The translations under genes and the position numbers were made by a program. The notes beneath the pieces are model-generated. The model saw nothing but the letters and a program-made list of their open reading frames with translations, ran no database searches and was not told where the DNA came from. Shown here piece after piece: positions 10,801-21,878 of a stretch of 64,000 nt of DNA (position 1 is the stretch's first letter; each line of letters opens with the position of its first letter). The stretch comes from Bauldia sp. (lineage in GTDB: Bacteria; Pseudomonadota; Alphaproteobacteria; Rhizobiales; Kaistiaceae). Where the stretch lies: NCBI GenBank assembly GCA_037200845.1, contig JBBCGQ010000001.1:2170001-2234000 (forward strand). The letters run 5' to 3'.

Positions 10801-10914
10801 CGCCACCGTCGCGACGCTGGCCAGCAGCGCAGCGCGACTGATGCGCGGGGCGGAAAAGACGACGGCTGACGTATTCGCAGCCGAGCGGCCACGCGCAAAA
10901 CCATGGGATGACAC
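7873..10914 (-). CDS. Autotransporter with PATR-type passenger and C-terminal beta-barrel
   Basis: This is a type V secretion protein of 1013 residues. An extended signal peptide (about residues 1-46, with basic N-region and core AALLASVATVALFSTGAYA) is followed by a long Gly/Thr/Asn-rich passenger expected to fold as a beta-helix. The passenger includes a clear autotransporter-associated repeat (GAGKLTLSAANTYTGATN, then GGTLALV) near residues 405-430. The last about 260 residues form the translocator barrel, starting near GVWGQAYGHG and ending in VTATVKF with the usual terminal Phe. I see no protease or lipase catalytic motif, so an adhesin or surface-structural role is likely but unproven. 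Its upstream region carries an 11-bp tandem repeat. Confidence 0.9.
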   Translation of the reverse strand: MSSHGFARGRSAANTSAVVFSAPRISRAALLASVATVALFSTGAYAAGLNIGAGDIHNVPPAGETYDFLNIAPTGVLNLGTVNGTTFISNDNGVDTTWAGTVHGVNGATSMLPTNYLLKTGNGTVTFAGLTADGGEVHINGGTAKQTTATNSIRYLSVGGDGGSGTFNISGGVLNIVGSGLPSPALQVGDFGGTGVVNQTGGAVVFGVGSSFNIGNQGGKGTYTISSGSIEFQGGFMTLGRSNGNRPTASQGVLNISGDALIDLHGTQAGALIIGNREATGTNSTTGKIVQTGGTLRIRDNSTLYLSGRASASEYDLLGGTLEIGGNALQPIYSSSLSSGGVAGTYLFKLGGGTVRVIGTDLTTVVNATLVGGTTSTIDTNGLNATWNGQFLTDGVGMGNLTKAGAGKLTLSAANTYTGATNIAGGTLALVAAGAINTSSGVALSNAGIFDITGITGISTTIKDLSGAAGTSVNIGVKGLTFGTDTALTTFNGNFVGTSGTLFKKGYGTFVFGGTSNATGNVTINQGTFVTTHSDAFTQSPNVAINGSPTEGATWDLAGAGHQTIGGLAIASGDKTHVVMTLGNGHDFIQASGILSLDGYLDIRGGDGNFTPTTTGVKIVSSTSGRNGGFDYWSDDLQFLDAVVFNSGAADVSVRFVLSGTTFASAGVTPNQKALGTAIYPLGIGNPVFNAVATRSGDAALAVLDALSGDFHATTKDLLGVDATFLAGALGERLNGLNAPNGGGGAEFASSGDGVWGQAYGHGISLADASGNAGDVAGSHYGLLGGYEGGSGNWAGGFGGGFSGASVASASRGATGTISSLDLIAYAGGDVGNNVDIRAGGTYSLNAISTARTVLGQTSVASYNARTAQVFGEVGADLGMLQPFAGANYINVSTDGFTETGGIGPLSVAASTQNLTFTTLGLRVAGDVGTGATFRGMAGWRHTFGDITPLSSMTIQGQSYTVAGVPVAVDAFVAEAGVELPVGTNFTLSTTYAGQIGANSQDHGGRVTATVKF

Positions 10915-11153
10915 AAACGCCCCCTACACAACGCAACACTACGTGGCCTGCCTCGGGTGCAACTGTTGATTAACTGTTGATTAACTAGCAAGCGGCTTGT
11001 GGATACAATCAGGAGTCCATGGCTCCGAGAGCGCACACGACCCTGCGACAGTGGACGTATCTATCTGGTTCAACTGCCATTTCGGCGGTGTTGCCGATTC
11101 GCAACGGACGAATGAATCCGATTCGAGCTGTATCGAGCGGCGCTGTGGATAAC
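10915..11153. other. 239-bp gap upstream of the autotransporter
   Basis: This gap separates the NTF2-like gene and the autotransporter, both on the minus strand, so it should hold the autotransporter promoter and leader. It is clearly more AT-rich than its surroundings. It contains an 11-bp tandem repeat next to the autotransporter start, and a perfect 9-mer TGTGGATAA at 11144-11152 (a DnaA-box sequence) close to a one-mismatch copy near 10998-11006. No gene is seen. Confidence 0.5.
10961..10986. repeat. 11-bp tandem repeat upstream of the autotransporter gene
   Basis: The unit AACTGTTGATT is present twice in perfect tandem, plus a four-base partial third copy (AACT). It starts 47 bases upstream of the autotransporter ATG. 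An 11-bp period places identical faces about one helical turn apart, which would suit paired binding of a regulator. That role is inference. Confidence 0.6.
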
Positions 11154-11546
11154 TCAGCGCGGCTCGGAGCCCGAAAAGACCTGCCACAACCAGTGGTGCT
11201 CCTTGCGCACCATGAGCGCGGTCAGCCGGTAGGGTTGGCGCTCCCCGTCCGTGGACAGGCGGTAGGTGCCGTCGGCCGTCAGCCAGGCGACGTTGCTCTG
11301 GGTCGATACCTTGCCGGGCTGCAGATCGAACAGGACGCGGAACGGCTGCGCGTAGATGGCCGTGAATTGAGTGCGAACCGCCTCCGGCCCGATCGCCGTT
11401 TCGCCGACTTCCGATCCGAAGAACGCCACGTCGGCGTGGTCGCTGAAGCACGCCATCGTTTCGTTGAGACGCCCGTTGGCGATGTGGTCGATCAGCGCGT
11501 TGAATGCCTTCAGCACCGCCCACTTGGTCTCGGCATTCGCCAGCAC
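11154..11546 (-). CDS. NTF2-like / SnoaL-fold protein
   Basis: The 130-residue protein begins at GTG 11546, two bases after the parC stop codon, so it is probably translationally coupled to parC. A longer in-frame reading would lie inside parC. The sequence fits the cone-shaped NTF2-like fold: helix (WAVLKAFNALIDHIANGRLNETMACFS), strand (DVAFFGSEVGETAIGPEAVR), then alternating strands ending HHWLWQVFSGSEP. Such DUF4440/SnoaL_3 proteins are often small-molecule-binding or of unknown function. No catalytic residues can be assigned. Confidence 0.72.
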   Translation of the reverse strand: MLANAETKWAVLKAFNALIDHIANGRLNETMACFSDHADVAFFGSEVGETAIGPEAVRTQFTAIYAQPFRVLFDLQPGKVSTQSNVAWLTADGTYRLSTDGERQPYRLTALMVRKEHHWLWQVFSGSEPR

Positions 11547-11548
11547 GG

Positions 11549-13789
<2,241 letters not shown>

Positions 13790-13860
13790 GGCTGGCAGTA
13801 GCCCGCAGGGCCTTGGGATTCAAGGCGCGGCCTCGCTCGAACCAGCTTCCCGCGCCGCAT

Positions 13861-13980
13861 CCCCTCCGCTGTCATCCTTCGGCGAGGCCGGAGGCCTCGA
13901 CCGGAGGACCAGCCGCAACAATCACTTTGCCGAAGCCTCCGGTCGGCGCCGCGCGCCGCCGAAGGATGACAGTGGAGGGG
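13861..13980. repeat. Inverted-repeat element, family 2, copy A
   Basis: Two 24-bp arms with one mismatch begin CCCCTCCGCTGTCATCCTTC and end in the complementary GGATGACAGTGGAGGGG. They enclose about 72 bp that contains further internal complementarity around GACCGGAGGACCAGCC. It fills the gap between recO and parC. A second copy is at 55.73-55.86 kb. Confidence 0.85.
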
Positions 13981-14008
13981 AGGTTGCAGGGCGAGCAGAG
14001 CGCTCGGC

Positions 14009-14749
14009 CTACTCCGCCGCGTCCCGCTGCCGCGCCACCAGCCCGAGGAACGCCGCCCGCGCCTCCGGTGGCTCCAGCCCGCGCGGCTCGTAGACATGCC
14101 GCGCCAGGAAATATCCCGTGAGATGGAACGCCGCGGTCACCGCCTCGGCGTCCGGCCGCGCCTCCGACGGCACCTCGAGCAGGAACGGCGGCAGGCGCAG
14201 CAGGCGGTCGTGATAGGGCTCACCGGCCGAGCGGCTGACCGCCCTCCCCGTCCGTGGCGAGACATAGGCGAGGTCGTCGTTGCCGCCGGTCGCCGCGCAC
14301 TCAGAGAGGTCGAGGCCGAAGCCCAGATCCTCGAGCAGCTTCATCTCGAAGCGGACGATCAGCCCGCCGGCGATCAGCGGATCGTCGAGGAAGTCGAGGA
14401 TCGCGACCAGCCCGTCGTAGAGGTTGGGATGCGCGTCGCGCTCGGGCAGCAGCCGCAACAGCGCCGCTATCGTCTGGATGCCATAGAGCCCGGTGGCGCC
14501 CTCGATCAGCCGGGCGGCCCGTTCCGTGGTTCCCTCAAGCGTATAGTGGCCGAGATGGCCGTCGAGCCGCGCCCGCCAGGTCGCGTTGACCGAGTTTCCG
14601 GGCTGGAGCGTCGGTTGCAGCCGCCGCGATCGGCCGCCGCGGACAAGCCCCAGGTGCCGGCCATGGGCGGCCGTCATCAGCTCCACGATCAGGCTGGTCT
14701 CGCCGTGGCGCCGCGTGCCGATGATGACGCCTTCGTCGGTCCATTGCAT
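14009..14749 (-). CDS. recO: DNA repair protein RecO
   Basis: RecO anneals complementary single strands and loads RecA with RecF/RecR in gap repair. The 246-residue protein has the usual N-terminal OB-fold ([20 protein letters not shown], then [15 protein letters not shown]) and a helical C-terminal domain with [19 protein letters not shown]. The zinc-finger cysteines of some RecO proteins are reduced here: one Cys near residue 154 and no CxxC partner. In many alphaproteobacteria recO follows era; here it sits by parC on the opposite strand from the era operon. Confidence 0.88.
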   Translation of the reverse strand: MQWTDEGVIIGTRRHGETSLIVELMTAAHGRHLGLVRGGRSRRLQPTLQPGNSVNATWRARLDGHLGHYTLEGTTERAARLIEGATGLYGIQTIAALLRLLPERDAHPNLYDGLVAILDFLDDPLIAGGLIVRFEMKLLEDLGFGLDLSECAATGGNDDLAYVSPRTGRAVSRSAGEPYHDRLLRLPPFLLEVPSEARPDAEAVTAAFHLTGYFLARHVYEPRGLEPPEARAAFLGLVARQRDAAE

Positions 14750-14821
14750 GGTCGGAATCTACACCCCAGAGCGTCCGGATCGCATATGATTTCGCCGGCT
14801 TCGGATAGGGAGACGCGAGAT

Positions 14822-15589
14822 ATGGCGGGGCGGCTGAAGGGCAAGGTGGCGCTGGTTTCGGGCGGCGCCACGGGCATAGGCGGCGCGGCGGCAAAGGCAA
14901 TCGCGGCGGAAGGCGCCAGGGTCGCGATCGTCGACCGCAACGTCGCCGGCGGCAACGAGACCGCCGCCGCGATTCGAGCGGCCGGCGCCGAGGCGATCTT
15001 TGTCGAAGCCGACGTCACGGACGAAGGCGCCGTGAACCGCGCGGTTGCCGAGGTGGTCCGCCAGCTCGGGCCGGTGACGGCGCTGTTCAATCACGCCGGC
15101 TCCATCGTCATCAAGCCGTTCCTGGAAACGACGCTGGAGGAATGGGAAAGCCTCCACGCCATCAACGTCCGCTCGATGTTTCTGGTGACCAAGGCCGTGC
15201 TGCCCGCGATGATCGGCGCCGGCGGCGGCGCCATCGTCTGCACCTCGTCGATCTCGGCCGTCGCCGCTACCGCGACCGAGGTCCTGTACGACACGACCAA
15301 GGGCGCCTGCCACATGTTCGCCCGCGCCATCGCGGTCGAGTTCCGCGACAAGGGCGTCCGCTGCAACGCCGTCTGTCCGGGCTTCATCGACACCCCGCAC
15401 GGCAAGCGGGAAGTCGCCGGCCTTACCCGTTACGGCATCGACGTGTCGGACGCCACCATCGCCATGCAGCAGGGCCGGATGGGCAAACCGGAGGACGTCG
15501 CCGGGGCGGTGGTTTTCCTGCTCAGCGACGAGGCCGCCTTCATCACGGGCACGCATCTGTTCGTCGATAACGGATTTACCGCGGTTTGA
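14822..15589 (+). CDS. Short-chain dehydrogenase/reductase
   Basis: This is a classical SDR of 255 residues with a Rossmann fold. The cofactor motif is GGATGIGGAAA (about residues 14-24), and the acidic VDRN at the end of beta-2 suggests NAD(H) preference. NHAG is present as the NNAG-like motif. The catalytic Ser is in CTSSISAVA, and the Tyr-Lys pair in YDTTK. The C-terminal FITGTHLFVDNGFTAV is typical of 3-oxoacyl-reductase-like SDRs. The substrate cannot be deduced. It is divergent from recO (72 bases) and about 110 bases upstream of rsh. Confidence 0.85.
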   Translation: MAGRLKGKVALVSGGATGIGGAAAKAIAAEGARVAIVDRNVAGGNETAAAIRAAGAEAIFVEADVTDEGAVNRAVAEVVRQLGPVTALFNHAGSIVIKPFLETTLEEWESLHAINVRSMFLVTKAVLPAMIGAGGGAIVCTSSISAVAATATEVLYDTTKGACHMFARAIAVEFRDKGVRCNAVCPGFIDTPHGKREVAGLTRYGIDVSDATIAMQQGRMGKPEDVAGAVVFLLSDEAAFITGTHLFVDNGFTAV

Positions 15590-15700
15590 GCCGATTTTCC
15601 GCGACGTTCAGCCATCGTCCGTAAACCCTAGGCACACTATATCTGCTATGGTGCGGCCCGCGCCTTCCCCCGGCGGGCGCCTTCCCCGTGGTGCGCCGAT

Positions 15701-17977
15701 ATGATGCGCCAGTACGAACTCGTTGAGCGGGTCACGCGCTATAACCCCGGCGCGGACGAAAACCTGCTGAACAAGGCTTACATCTACGCCATGCAGAAGC
15801 ATGGTGCGCAGCAGCGCGCCAACGGCGACCCCTATTTCTCCCATCCGCTCGAAGTCGCCGGCATCCTCACCGACCTGAAGCTCGACGATTCCACGATCGC
15901 CGTCGCCCTTCTCCACGACACCATCGAGGATACCGACGCGACGCGGGCCGAGATCGACCAGATGTTCGGCGAGGACATCGGCCGCCTGGTTGAGGGCCTC
16001 ACCAAGATCAAGAAGCTCGACCTCGTGTCGAAGAAAGCGGCGCAGGCGGAGAACCTGCGCAAGCTGCTGCTGGCGATCTCCGCGGACATCCGCGTGCTGC
16101 TCGTCAAGCTCGCCGACCGCCTGCACAACATGCGCACGCTTCAGCACATGCCGGAGGAAGCCCGCAGCCGCATCGCCGAGGAGACGCTCGACATCTATGC
16201 GCCGCTCGCCGGCCGCATGGGCATGCACGACATGCGCGAGGAGCTCGAGGAGCTGGCCTTCCGGCATGTGAACCCGGAGGCGCATGCCACGATCGTGCGC
16301 CGGCTCACCGATCTGCGCGACCGCAACCAGAAACTGATCGCCCACATCGAGGAGGAGCTGACCGACAAGCTCGGCCTCGCCGGCATCTTCGCCGAGGTCA
16401 AGGGGCGCGAGAAGCGGCCCTACTCGATCTTCCGCAAGATGGAGCGGAAGGCCGTGAGCTTCGAGCAGCTCTCCGACATCATCGGCTTCCGCGTCATCGT
16501 CGGCGGCCTGGAGAAATGCTATGCCGCCGTCGGCGTCGTCCACACGACGTGGCCGGCCGTCCCCGGCCGCTTCAAGGACTACATCTCGACGCCGAAGCAG
16601 AACGACTACCGCTCGATCCACACCACCGTCGTCGGTCCCGGCCGCCAGCGCGTCGAGCTGCAGATCCGCACCGCCGACATGCACCGCGTCGCCGAATACG
16701 GCATCGCCACGCACGCCCTCTACAAGGACGGCGTGACGCCCAAGCCGAACGGAAACGGCAGCGGCAATGGCAAGCACGACGCCAGCAAGCCGGCGCTGCC
16801 CGGCTTCAACGACGAGATCCGCGCCTACGAATGGCTGCGCCGCACCGTCGAGACGCTGGCCGCGGGCGACACGCCGGAAGAATTCCTCGAGCACACCAAG
16901 CTCGAGCTGTTCCAGGATCAGGTGTTCTGCTTCACGCCGAAGGGCCGGCTGATCGCGCTGCCGCGCGGCGCCACGCCGATCGACTTCGCCTATGCCGTCC
17001 ACACCGACATCGGCGACACCTGCGTCGGCGCCAAGGTCAACGGCCGCAACCTGCCGCTGATGACCGAGCTGCACAACGGCGACGAGGTCGAGATCGTCAC
17101 GTCCAAGGCGCAGGTGCCGCCGCCCGCCTGGGAGTCGATGGTCGTCACCGGCAAGGCCCGTTCCGCCATCCGCCGCGCCACCCGCAGTGTCGTGCGCAAG
17201 CAGTACGCCGGCCTCGGCAAGCAGATACTGGAGCGCGCCTTCGCCCGCGCCGGCCGTGCCTTCAGCGAAGAGCTGATCGCCAAGGCCCTGCCGCGCCTGG
17301 CCCAGTCGAACACCGAGGATGCCTTCGCCGCCGTCGGCCGCGGCGAGATCCCGTCGCTGAACGTGCTGCGCGCCGTCTACCCCGACCACAAGGAAGCGCA
17401 GGCGCGCGCCAAGCCGAAGAGCGAGGAAGGCTGGTTCGGCCTGAAGCGCGGCTCGGGCATGAAGTTCCGCGTGCCCGGCCTGTCGCGCAAGCCGGCCGCC
17501 GTCGGTCCGGCCAAGCCCGGCGCCGCGTCGGCGATCCCGATCCGCGGCCTGAACGGCGAGAGCGTCGTGCGCTTCGCCGAAAGCGGCGCCGTGCCCGGCG
17601 AGCGCATCGTCGGCATCCTGATGCCCGGCGAAGGCGTCACCATCTTCCCGATCGAGTCGGCCGCGCTGAAGGAATTCGACGACGAGCCCGAGCGCTGGCT
17701 GGATGTGCGCTGGGACGTCGACGAGAGCACGCCGGTGCGCTTCCCCGCCCGCATCCAGGTGACCGAGATCAACGAGCCCGGCAGCCTGGCCCAGGTGGCG
17801 CAAGTCATCGCCGACAACGAGGCGAACATCTCGAGCATCAAGACGTTGACCTCGGCGCCGGATTTCTCGGTGATCCTGATCGACGTGGAAGTCTTCGACG
17901 TGAAGCATCTCAACCGGCTGATTGCGCAGCTCAAGGCGCGGCCCGTGGTATCGAGCGTGACGAGGGTCAGCGAATGA
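15701..17977 (+). CDS. rsh: Bifunctional (p)ppGpp synthetase/hydrolase
   Basis: This is the stringent-response enzyme that makes and degrades (p)ppGpp from ATP and GTP/GDP. At 758 residues it is the single long RSH typical of alphaproteobacteria. Domain order: HD hydrolase (H48 in [12 protein letters not shown] pair H72-D73 in LLHDTIEDT), synthetase ([13 protein letters not shown] near 235, [16 protein letters not shown] near 305), TGS ([20 protein letters not shown] near 410), and a C-terminal ACT/RRM domain ([20 protein letters not shown]). Both catalytic sites look intact, so it should be bifunctional. Its stop overlaps the pyrE start in ATGA, and it heads the long plus-strand housekeeping run. 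Confidence 0.95.
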   Translation: MMRQYELVERVTRYNPGADENLLNKAYIYAMQKHGAQQRANGDPYFSHPLEVAGILTDLKLDDSTIAVALLHDTIEDTDATRAEIDQMFGEDIGRLVEGLTKIKKLDLVSKKAAQAENLRKLLLAISADIRVLLVKLADRLHNMRTLQHMPEEARSRIAEETLDIYAPLAGRMGMHDMREELEELAFRHVNPEAHATIVRRLTDLRDRNQKLIAHIEEELTDKLGLAGIFAEVKGREKRPYSIFRKMERKAVSFEQLSDIIGFRVIVGGLEKCYAAVGVVHTTWPAVPGRFKDYISTPKQNDYRSIHTTVVGPGRQRVELQIRTADMHRVAEYGIATHALYKDGVTPKPNGNGSGNGKHDASKPALPGFNDEIRAYEWLRRTVETLAAGDTPEEFLEHTKLELFQDQVFCFTPKGRLIALPRGATPIDFAYAVHTDIGDTCVGAKVNGRNLPLMTELHNGDEVEIVTSKAQVPPPAWESMVVTGKARSAIRRATRSVVRKQYAGLGKQILERAFARAGRAFSEELIAKALPRLAQSNTEDAFAAVGRGEIPSLNVLRAVYPDHKEAQARAKPKSEEGWFGLKRGSGMKFRVPGLSRKPAAVGPAKPGAASAIPIRGLNGESVVRFAESGAVPGERIVGILMPGEGVTIFPIESAALKEFDDEPERWLDVRWDVDESTPVRFPARIQVTEINEPGSLAQVAQVIADNEANISSIKTLTSAPDFSVILIDVEVFDVKHLNRLIAQLKARPVVSSVTRVSE

Positions 17978-18567
17978 GCGGCGTGATGAGCGAGGACGAG
18001 GTGATCGGCGTCTTCCGCCAGGCCGGCGCCATCCTCGAAGGTCATTTCATTCTCTCGTCCGGCCTGCACAGCCCCGTCTTCATCCAGAAGGCGCGCGTCT
18101 TCATGTATCCCGAGCTGACCGAGCAGCTCTGCCACGCGCTCGCCCACAAGATCGACGACGAGGGCCACGGCGACGTCGACCTGATCGTCTCGCCCGCCAT
18201 CGGCGGCATCGTCCCCGGCTACGAGACGGCGCGGCAGCTTGGCATCCCCGCCGTCTGGGTCGAGCGCGAGGAAGGCGTCTTCCGCCTCCGCCGTTTCGAG
18301 GTGCCGAAAGGCGCCCGCGTGCTGATCGTCGAGGACATCGTCACCACCGGCCTCTCCGGCCGCGAGACCATCGCCGCCGTCGAGGCGCTGGGCTGCACCG
18401 TGGTCGCCTGCGCCTGCCTCATCGACCGCTCCGGCGGCGAGGCCGACCTCGGCGTCCCGCTGGTGTCGCTCGCGCGCTACAAGGTGCCCGCCTACGCCGT
18501 CGCCGACATCCCGCCGGAGATGGCGAAAATTCCGGCCGTGAAACCGGGCAGCCGGGGATTGGCGTAA
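17974..18567 (+). CDS. pyrE: Orotate phosphoribosyltransferase
   Basis: It transfers the phosphoribosyl group of PRPP to orotate, giving OMP in pyrimidine synthesis. The 197-residue protein has the type I PRTase PRPP loop [16 protein letters not shown] and the substrate segment [20 protein letters not shown]. The ATG at 17974 overlaps the rsh stop by four bases (ATGA). The true start could also be the second Met (MSEDEV, residue 5). It is followed after four bases by the DUF2062 gene. Confidence 0.93.
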   Translation: MSGVMSEDEVIGVFRQAGAILEGHFILSSGLHSPVFIQKARVFMYPELTEQLCHALAHKIDDEGHGDVDLIVSPAIGGIVPGYETARQLGIPAVWVEREEGVFRLRRFEVPKGARVLIVEDIVTTGLSGRETIAAVEALGCTVVACACLIDRSGGEADLGVPLVSLARYKVPAYAVADIPPEMAKIPAVKPGSRGLA

Positions 18568-18571
18568 CCAG

Positions 18572-19150
18572 ATGCTGTTCCGCCGCCGCACCGAAGAACA
18601 TCCGATCGACCGCCTGCGCACGGCGCTATGGCCGCGCGTCAGCTTCTCGCGCTCGGCGCAATATTTCCAGAAGCGCGTCATGCGCCTCACCGGCTCGCCG
18701 CACGCGGTGGCGCTGGGCGTCGCCGTCGGCGTCGCGATCGCGTTCACGCCGTTCCTCGGCTTCCATATCCTGATCGCGCTGCTGATCGCCTGGTTGCTCG
18801 GCGCCAACCTGGTTGCCGCGGCGCTCGGCACCGCCGTCGCCAACCCGATCACCATTCCCTTCATCTGGGCGGCGACCTACCGCGTCGGCCGCATCTTCGT
18901 CGGCGGCCCGCGCTTCCGCAGCGGCAGCGACGTGCCGTCGAACCTCGCCGAGAAGTCGCTGCATGCGATCTGGCCCGTCATCAAGCCGATGCTGATCGGC
19001 TCGATCCCGATCGGCCTCGCCGCCGGCGTCGTCGCCTACCTGATGGTGCTCGCCGCCACGCGCGGCTTCCGCGCCGTGCGCGCCGAGCGGCTGGCCGCGC
19101 GCCGGCGCAAGCTCCACGCCGCCGCGCACCCGACCCTCGAGGGAGTCTGA
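18572..19150 (+). CDS. DUF2062 family membrane protein
   Basis: The 192-residue protein has the DUF2062 signature: [26 protein letters not shown], a helix with [26 protein letters not shown], and a last helix [18 protein letters not shown] followed by a basic tail. There are about four hydrophobic segments. The function of the family is not established. It lies between pyrE (gap of four bases) and pdxJ (gap of seven bases), so it is part of the operon. Confidence 0.85.
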   Translation: MLFRRRTEEHPIDRLRTALWPRVSFSRSAQYFQKRVMRLTGSPHAVALGVAVGVAIAFTPFLGFHILIALLIAWLLGANLVAAALGTAVANPITIPFIWAATYRVGRIFVGGPRFRSGSDVPSNLAEKSLHAIWPVIKPMLIGSIPIGLAAGVVAYLMVLAATRGFRAVRAERLAARRRKLHAAAHPTLEGV

Positions 19151-19157
19151 GATTCCG

Positions 19158-19907
19158 ATGGGCAAGCTGCGCCTCGGCGTCAACATCGACCACGTCGCGA
19201 CCATCCGTAACGCGCGCGGCGGCGATCACCCCGATCCGCTGCGCGCCGCGAAGATTGCGGAAGCCGCCGGCGCCGACGGCATCACCGCGCATCTCCGCGA
19301 GGATCGCCGCCACATCGGCGACCGCGACATCGAGCGGCTGCGCGCCGGTATCCGCCTGCCCCTGAACCTCGAGATGGCGGCGACCGACGAGATGCTGTCG
19401 ATCGCGCTCCGCTACCGGCCGCACGCCGCCTGCATCGTGCCCGAGCGGCGCGAGGAGCGCACCACCGAGGGCGGCATCGACGCCGCCGGTCAGCGCCATC
19501 GCCTGCAGCCCATCGTCTCCGCGCTCAGCGACGCCGGCATTCGCGTCTCGCTGTTCATCGCGCCCGACCGCGCCCAGCTCGACGCCGCCGCATCGCTCCG
19601 CGCGCCGGTGGTCGAACTACACACCGGCACCTACTGCGAATCTTTCCACTCCGGCCCCGACGCCTTCGAGCACGAGCGCCGCCGCATCGCCGACGCCGCC
19701 GCCTACGGCCGGAGCCTCGGCCTCGAAATTCACGCCGGCCACGGCCTCGACTACGCCAACGTGAAGCCGATCGCGCGCCTGCCCGAGATCGCGGAACTGA
19801 ACATCGGCCACTTCCTCATCGGCGAGGCGATCTTCGTCGGCCTCGAGGAGAGCGTGCGCACCATGCGCCGCCTGATGGACGAGGCGCGGGCGGAGGTCGC
19901 CGCATGA
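19158..19907 (+). CDS. pdxJ: Pyridoxine 5'-phosphate synthase
   Basis: PdxJ condenses 1-deoxyxylulose 5-phosphate with the PdxA product to form pyridoxine 5'-phosphate in the DXP-dependent vitamin B6 pathway. The 249-residue TIM-barrel protein shows the family signatures [50 protein letters not shown], and GHGLDYANV with [10 protein letters not shown] at the end. The start follows GGGAG with good spacing. Its stop overlaps acpS by four bases; pdxJ-acpS is a widely conserved pair. Confidence 0.95.
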   Translation: MGKLRLGVNIDHVATIRNARGGDHPDPLRAAKIAEAAGADGITAHLREDRRHIGDRDIERLRAGIRLPLNLEMAATDEMLSIALRYRPHAACIVPERREERTTEGGIDAAGQRHRLQPIVSALSDAGIRVSLFIAPDRAQLDAAASLRAPVVELHTGTYCESFHSGPDAFEHERRRIADAAAYGRSLGLEIHAGHGLDYANVKPIARLPEIAELNIGHFLIGEAIFVGLEESVRTMRRLMDEARAEVAA

Positions 19908-20308
19908 TCATCGGCATCGGCAACGACACCATCGACATCCGCCGCGTCGAGAAGGTGCTGGAGAAGCACGGCGAGCGCTTCACCCACCGCATCTTCACCG
20001 ACATCGAGGTGCGCAAGTCGGAACGCCGGCGTCTCCGCGCCGCCTCCTACGCCAAGCGCTTCGCCGCCAAGGAGGCCTGCTCCAAGGCGCTCGGCACCGG
20101 GATGAGCGGCGGTGTCTTCTGGCGCGACATGGGCGTCGTCAACCTGCCCTCCGGCAAGCCGACGATGGCGCTGACCGGAGGCGCGGCAAAGCGCCTCGCC
20201 TCGCTGGTTCCGACCGGCCATCGCCCCGAGATCCACGTTACGATCACCGACGATTTCCCACTGGCCCAGGCGCTTGTGATCATCGAGGCGGTCCCGGCCA
20301 CAACCTAG
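19904..20308 (+). CDS. acpS: Holo-[acyl-carrier-protein] synthase
   Basis: It transfers phosphopantetheine from CoA to apo-ACP. The 134-residue protein has the two metal-binding motifs [14 protein letters not shown] (Asp near residue 8) and [19 protein letters not shown] (Glu of FAAKE). The catalytic core is complete and the length is normal for the AcpS type. It overlaps pdxJ by four bases and precedes lepB by 92 bases. Confidence 0.95.
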   Translation: MIIGIGNDTIDIRRVEKVLEKHGERFTHRIFTDIEVRKSERRRLRAASYAKRFAAKEACSKALGTGMSGGVFWRDMGVVNLPSGKPTMALTGGAAKRLASLVPTGHRPEIHVTITDDFPLAQALVIIEAVPATT

Positions 20309-20400
20309 GGCGGGCGGGCGTTGCGCCCGCGCCGCCTTGCCGGTATTACCGGCCCTTCTTTCCCCACGGCACCGCGACGGCCGCAACGACGGACCAGTGA

Positions 20401-21186
20401 ATGAGCGCGACCACCGAGAAACCGGCCAAAAGCAGCAGCGGCGGCGAAACCGTAAAGGTCATCGTCCAGGCGCTGGTTCTCGCCCTCGTCGTCCGCACGC
20501 TGCTCTTCCAGCCGTTCAATATTCCGTCGGGCTCGATGGAGAACACGCTGCTCATCGGCGACTATCTCTTCGTCTCGAAATATTCCTACGGCTACTCGCG
20601 CTTCTCCCTGCCCTTCAGCCCGCCACTGTTCAGTGGCCGCATCTGGGGCAAGGAGCCGACGCGCGGCGACATCGTCGTCTTCAAGCTGCCGCGCGATGAA
20701 TCGACCGACTACATCAAGCGCGTCATCGGCCTGCCCGGCGACCGCATCCAGATGAAGGGCGGCGTCCTCTACATCAACGACGTCGCCGTGCCGAAGGAAT
20801 ACGTCGACACCGTCGACGACGACGGCGTCCAGGCCAAGCGCTACAAGGAGACGCTGCCGAACGGCGTCACCTACCACGTGCTCGACCGCGAAGAGGGCGG
20901 CGCCGAGGACGACACCAAGGTGTTCGAGGTGCCGGCTGGCAACTACTTCATGATGGGCGATAACCGCGACAACTCGACCGACAGCCGCGTGCCGCCGCAG
21001 GCGAACGGCGTCGGCTACGTGCCGTTCGAAAATCTGGAAGGCAAGGCGACCATCATCTTCTTCTCCTTCAACGAGGAGCAGAAGCACGTCCCCACCCAGC
21101 TCGAAGCGGTGCCGACGAACCACGTCTGGGAAATCTGGAAGTGGCCGGACAAGGTCCGCTGGGATCGCATTTTCAAGATCCTATGA
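20401..21186 (+). CDS. lepB: Signal peptidase I
   Basis: This membrane protease removes Sec and Tat signal peptides. At 261 residues it has one N-terminal membrane helix (VKVIVQALVLALVVRTLLF). The catalytic nucleophile is S45 in PSGSMENTLLIGDYLFVSK, and the general-base lysine is K106 in YIKRVIGLPGDRI. The box GDNRDNSTDSR is present. The 3' end overlaps the rnc start (ATGA). lepB-rnc-era is a conserved operon order in proteobacteria. Confidence 0.95.
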   Translation: MSATTEKPAKSSSGGETVKVIVQALVLALVVRTLLFQPFNIPSGSMENTLLIGDYLFVSKYSYGYSRFSLPFSPPLFSGRIWGKEPTRGDIVVFKLPRDESTDYIKRVIGLPGDRIQMKGGVLYINDVAVPKEYVDTVDDDGVQAKRYKETLPNGVTYHVLDREEGGAEDDTKVFEVPAGNYFMMGDNRDNSTDSRVPPQANGVGYVPFENLEGKATIIFFSFNEEQKHVPTQLEAVPTNHVWEIWKWPDKVRWDRIFKIL

Positions 21187-21878
21187 AGACGCCGGGCGAT
21201 GCTGCGGTCGCGCCGCTTGAGCGGCGCCTCGGCTATCGCTTCCAGAACCGCGCTTTCATCCTGACGGCGCTTACCCATTCGGGAGCCGCCGCCGGCAGCG
21301 CCACCTACCAGCGCCAGGAATTTTTGGGCGACCGCGTGCTCGGCCTGATCATCGCCGAGATGCTGCTCGCCGCCTACCCGCAGGCGCCGGAGGGCGACCT
21401 TTCCCGACGGCTTGCCGATCTGGTGCGCAAGGAAACCTGCGCCGAGGTGGCGCTCGCCGTCGATCTCGGCAGCGCGCTCCGCTTCGCCAACGGCCGCGCC
21501 CCGCGCGCCTCGCTGCTCACCACCAACGTGCTCGGCGACGCGTGCGAAGCCGTAATCGCCGCGATCTACGAGGACGGCGGCCTGGAAGCGGCGCGCACCT
21601 TCATCGCCACGCACTGGCAGGACCGCCTGTCGATCAGCCTCACCGGCCGCAACGCCAAGGCCGCGCTCCAGGAATGGGCGCAGGGCCAGGGCCTCGACGT
21701 GCCGAGCTACGCCATCGCCGCCAAAAGCGGCCCCGACCACGACCCGCGCTTCGACGTCGAGGCGCGCGTCGAGACGCTCGCCCCGGCCCGCGGCGTCGGC
21801 AAGACGCGGCGCGAGGCGGAGCAGGCGGCGGCCGCCGCGCTGCTCACCCGCGAAGGCGTCTGGAGCCCCAAGCCATGA
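21183..21878 (+). CDS. rnc: Ribonuclease III
   Basis: This double-strand-specific endoribonuclease processes rRNA and other structured RNAs. I start it at ATG 21183, in ATGA overlap with lepB, giving 231 residues. The RNase III signature is somewhat divergent (RQEFLGDRVLGLIIAEML), but the metal-ligand Glu and Asp are kept, as is the second acidic pair in LGDACEAVIAAIYEDGG. A C-terminal dsRNA-binding domain follows (KAALQEWAQGQGLDVPSYAI, then GVGKTRREAEQAAAAALL). It overlaps era by four bases. Confidence 0.93.
   Translation: MKTPGDAAVAPLERRLGYRFQNRAFILTALTHSGAAAGSATYQRQEFLGDRVLGLIIAEMLLAAYPQAPEGDLSRRLADLVRKETCAEVALAVDLGSALRFANGRAPRASLLTTNVLGDACEAVIAAIYEDGGLEAARTFIATHWQDRLSISLTGRNAKAALQEWAQGQGLDVPSYAIAAKSGPDHDPRFDVEARVETLAPARGVGKTRREAEQAAAAALLTREGVWSPKP

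Noticed and set aside
10961-11152. Possible replication origin (AT-rich repeat plus DnaA boxes)
   Set aside because: Only one perfect and one imperfect DnaA box, with no cluster of boxes and no usual oriC neighbours such as hemE, dnaA or parAB.
15608-17908. 766-codon open frame opposite rsh
   Set aside because: It is a GC-rich shadow frame: composition is Arg/Asp/Gly/Ala-heavy with no domain, and rsh on the other strand has all its motifs in place.
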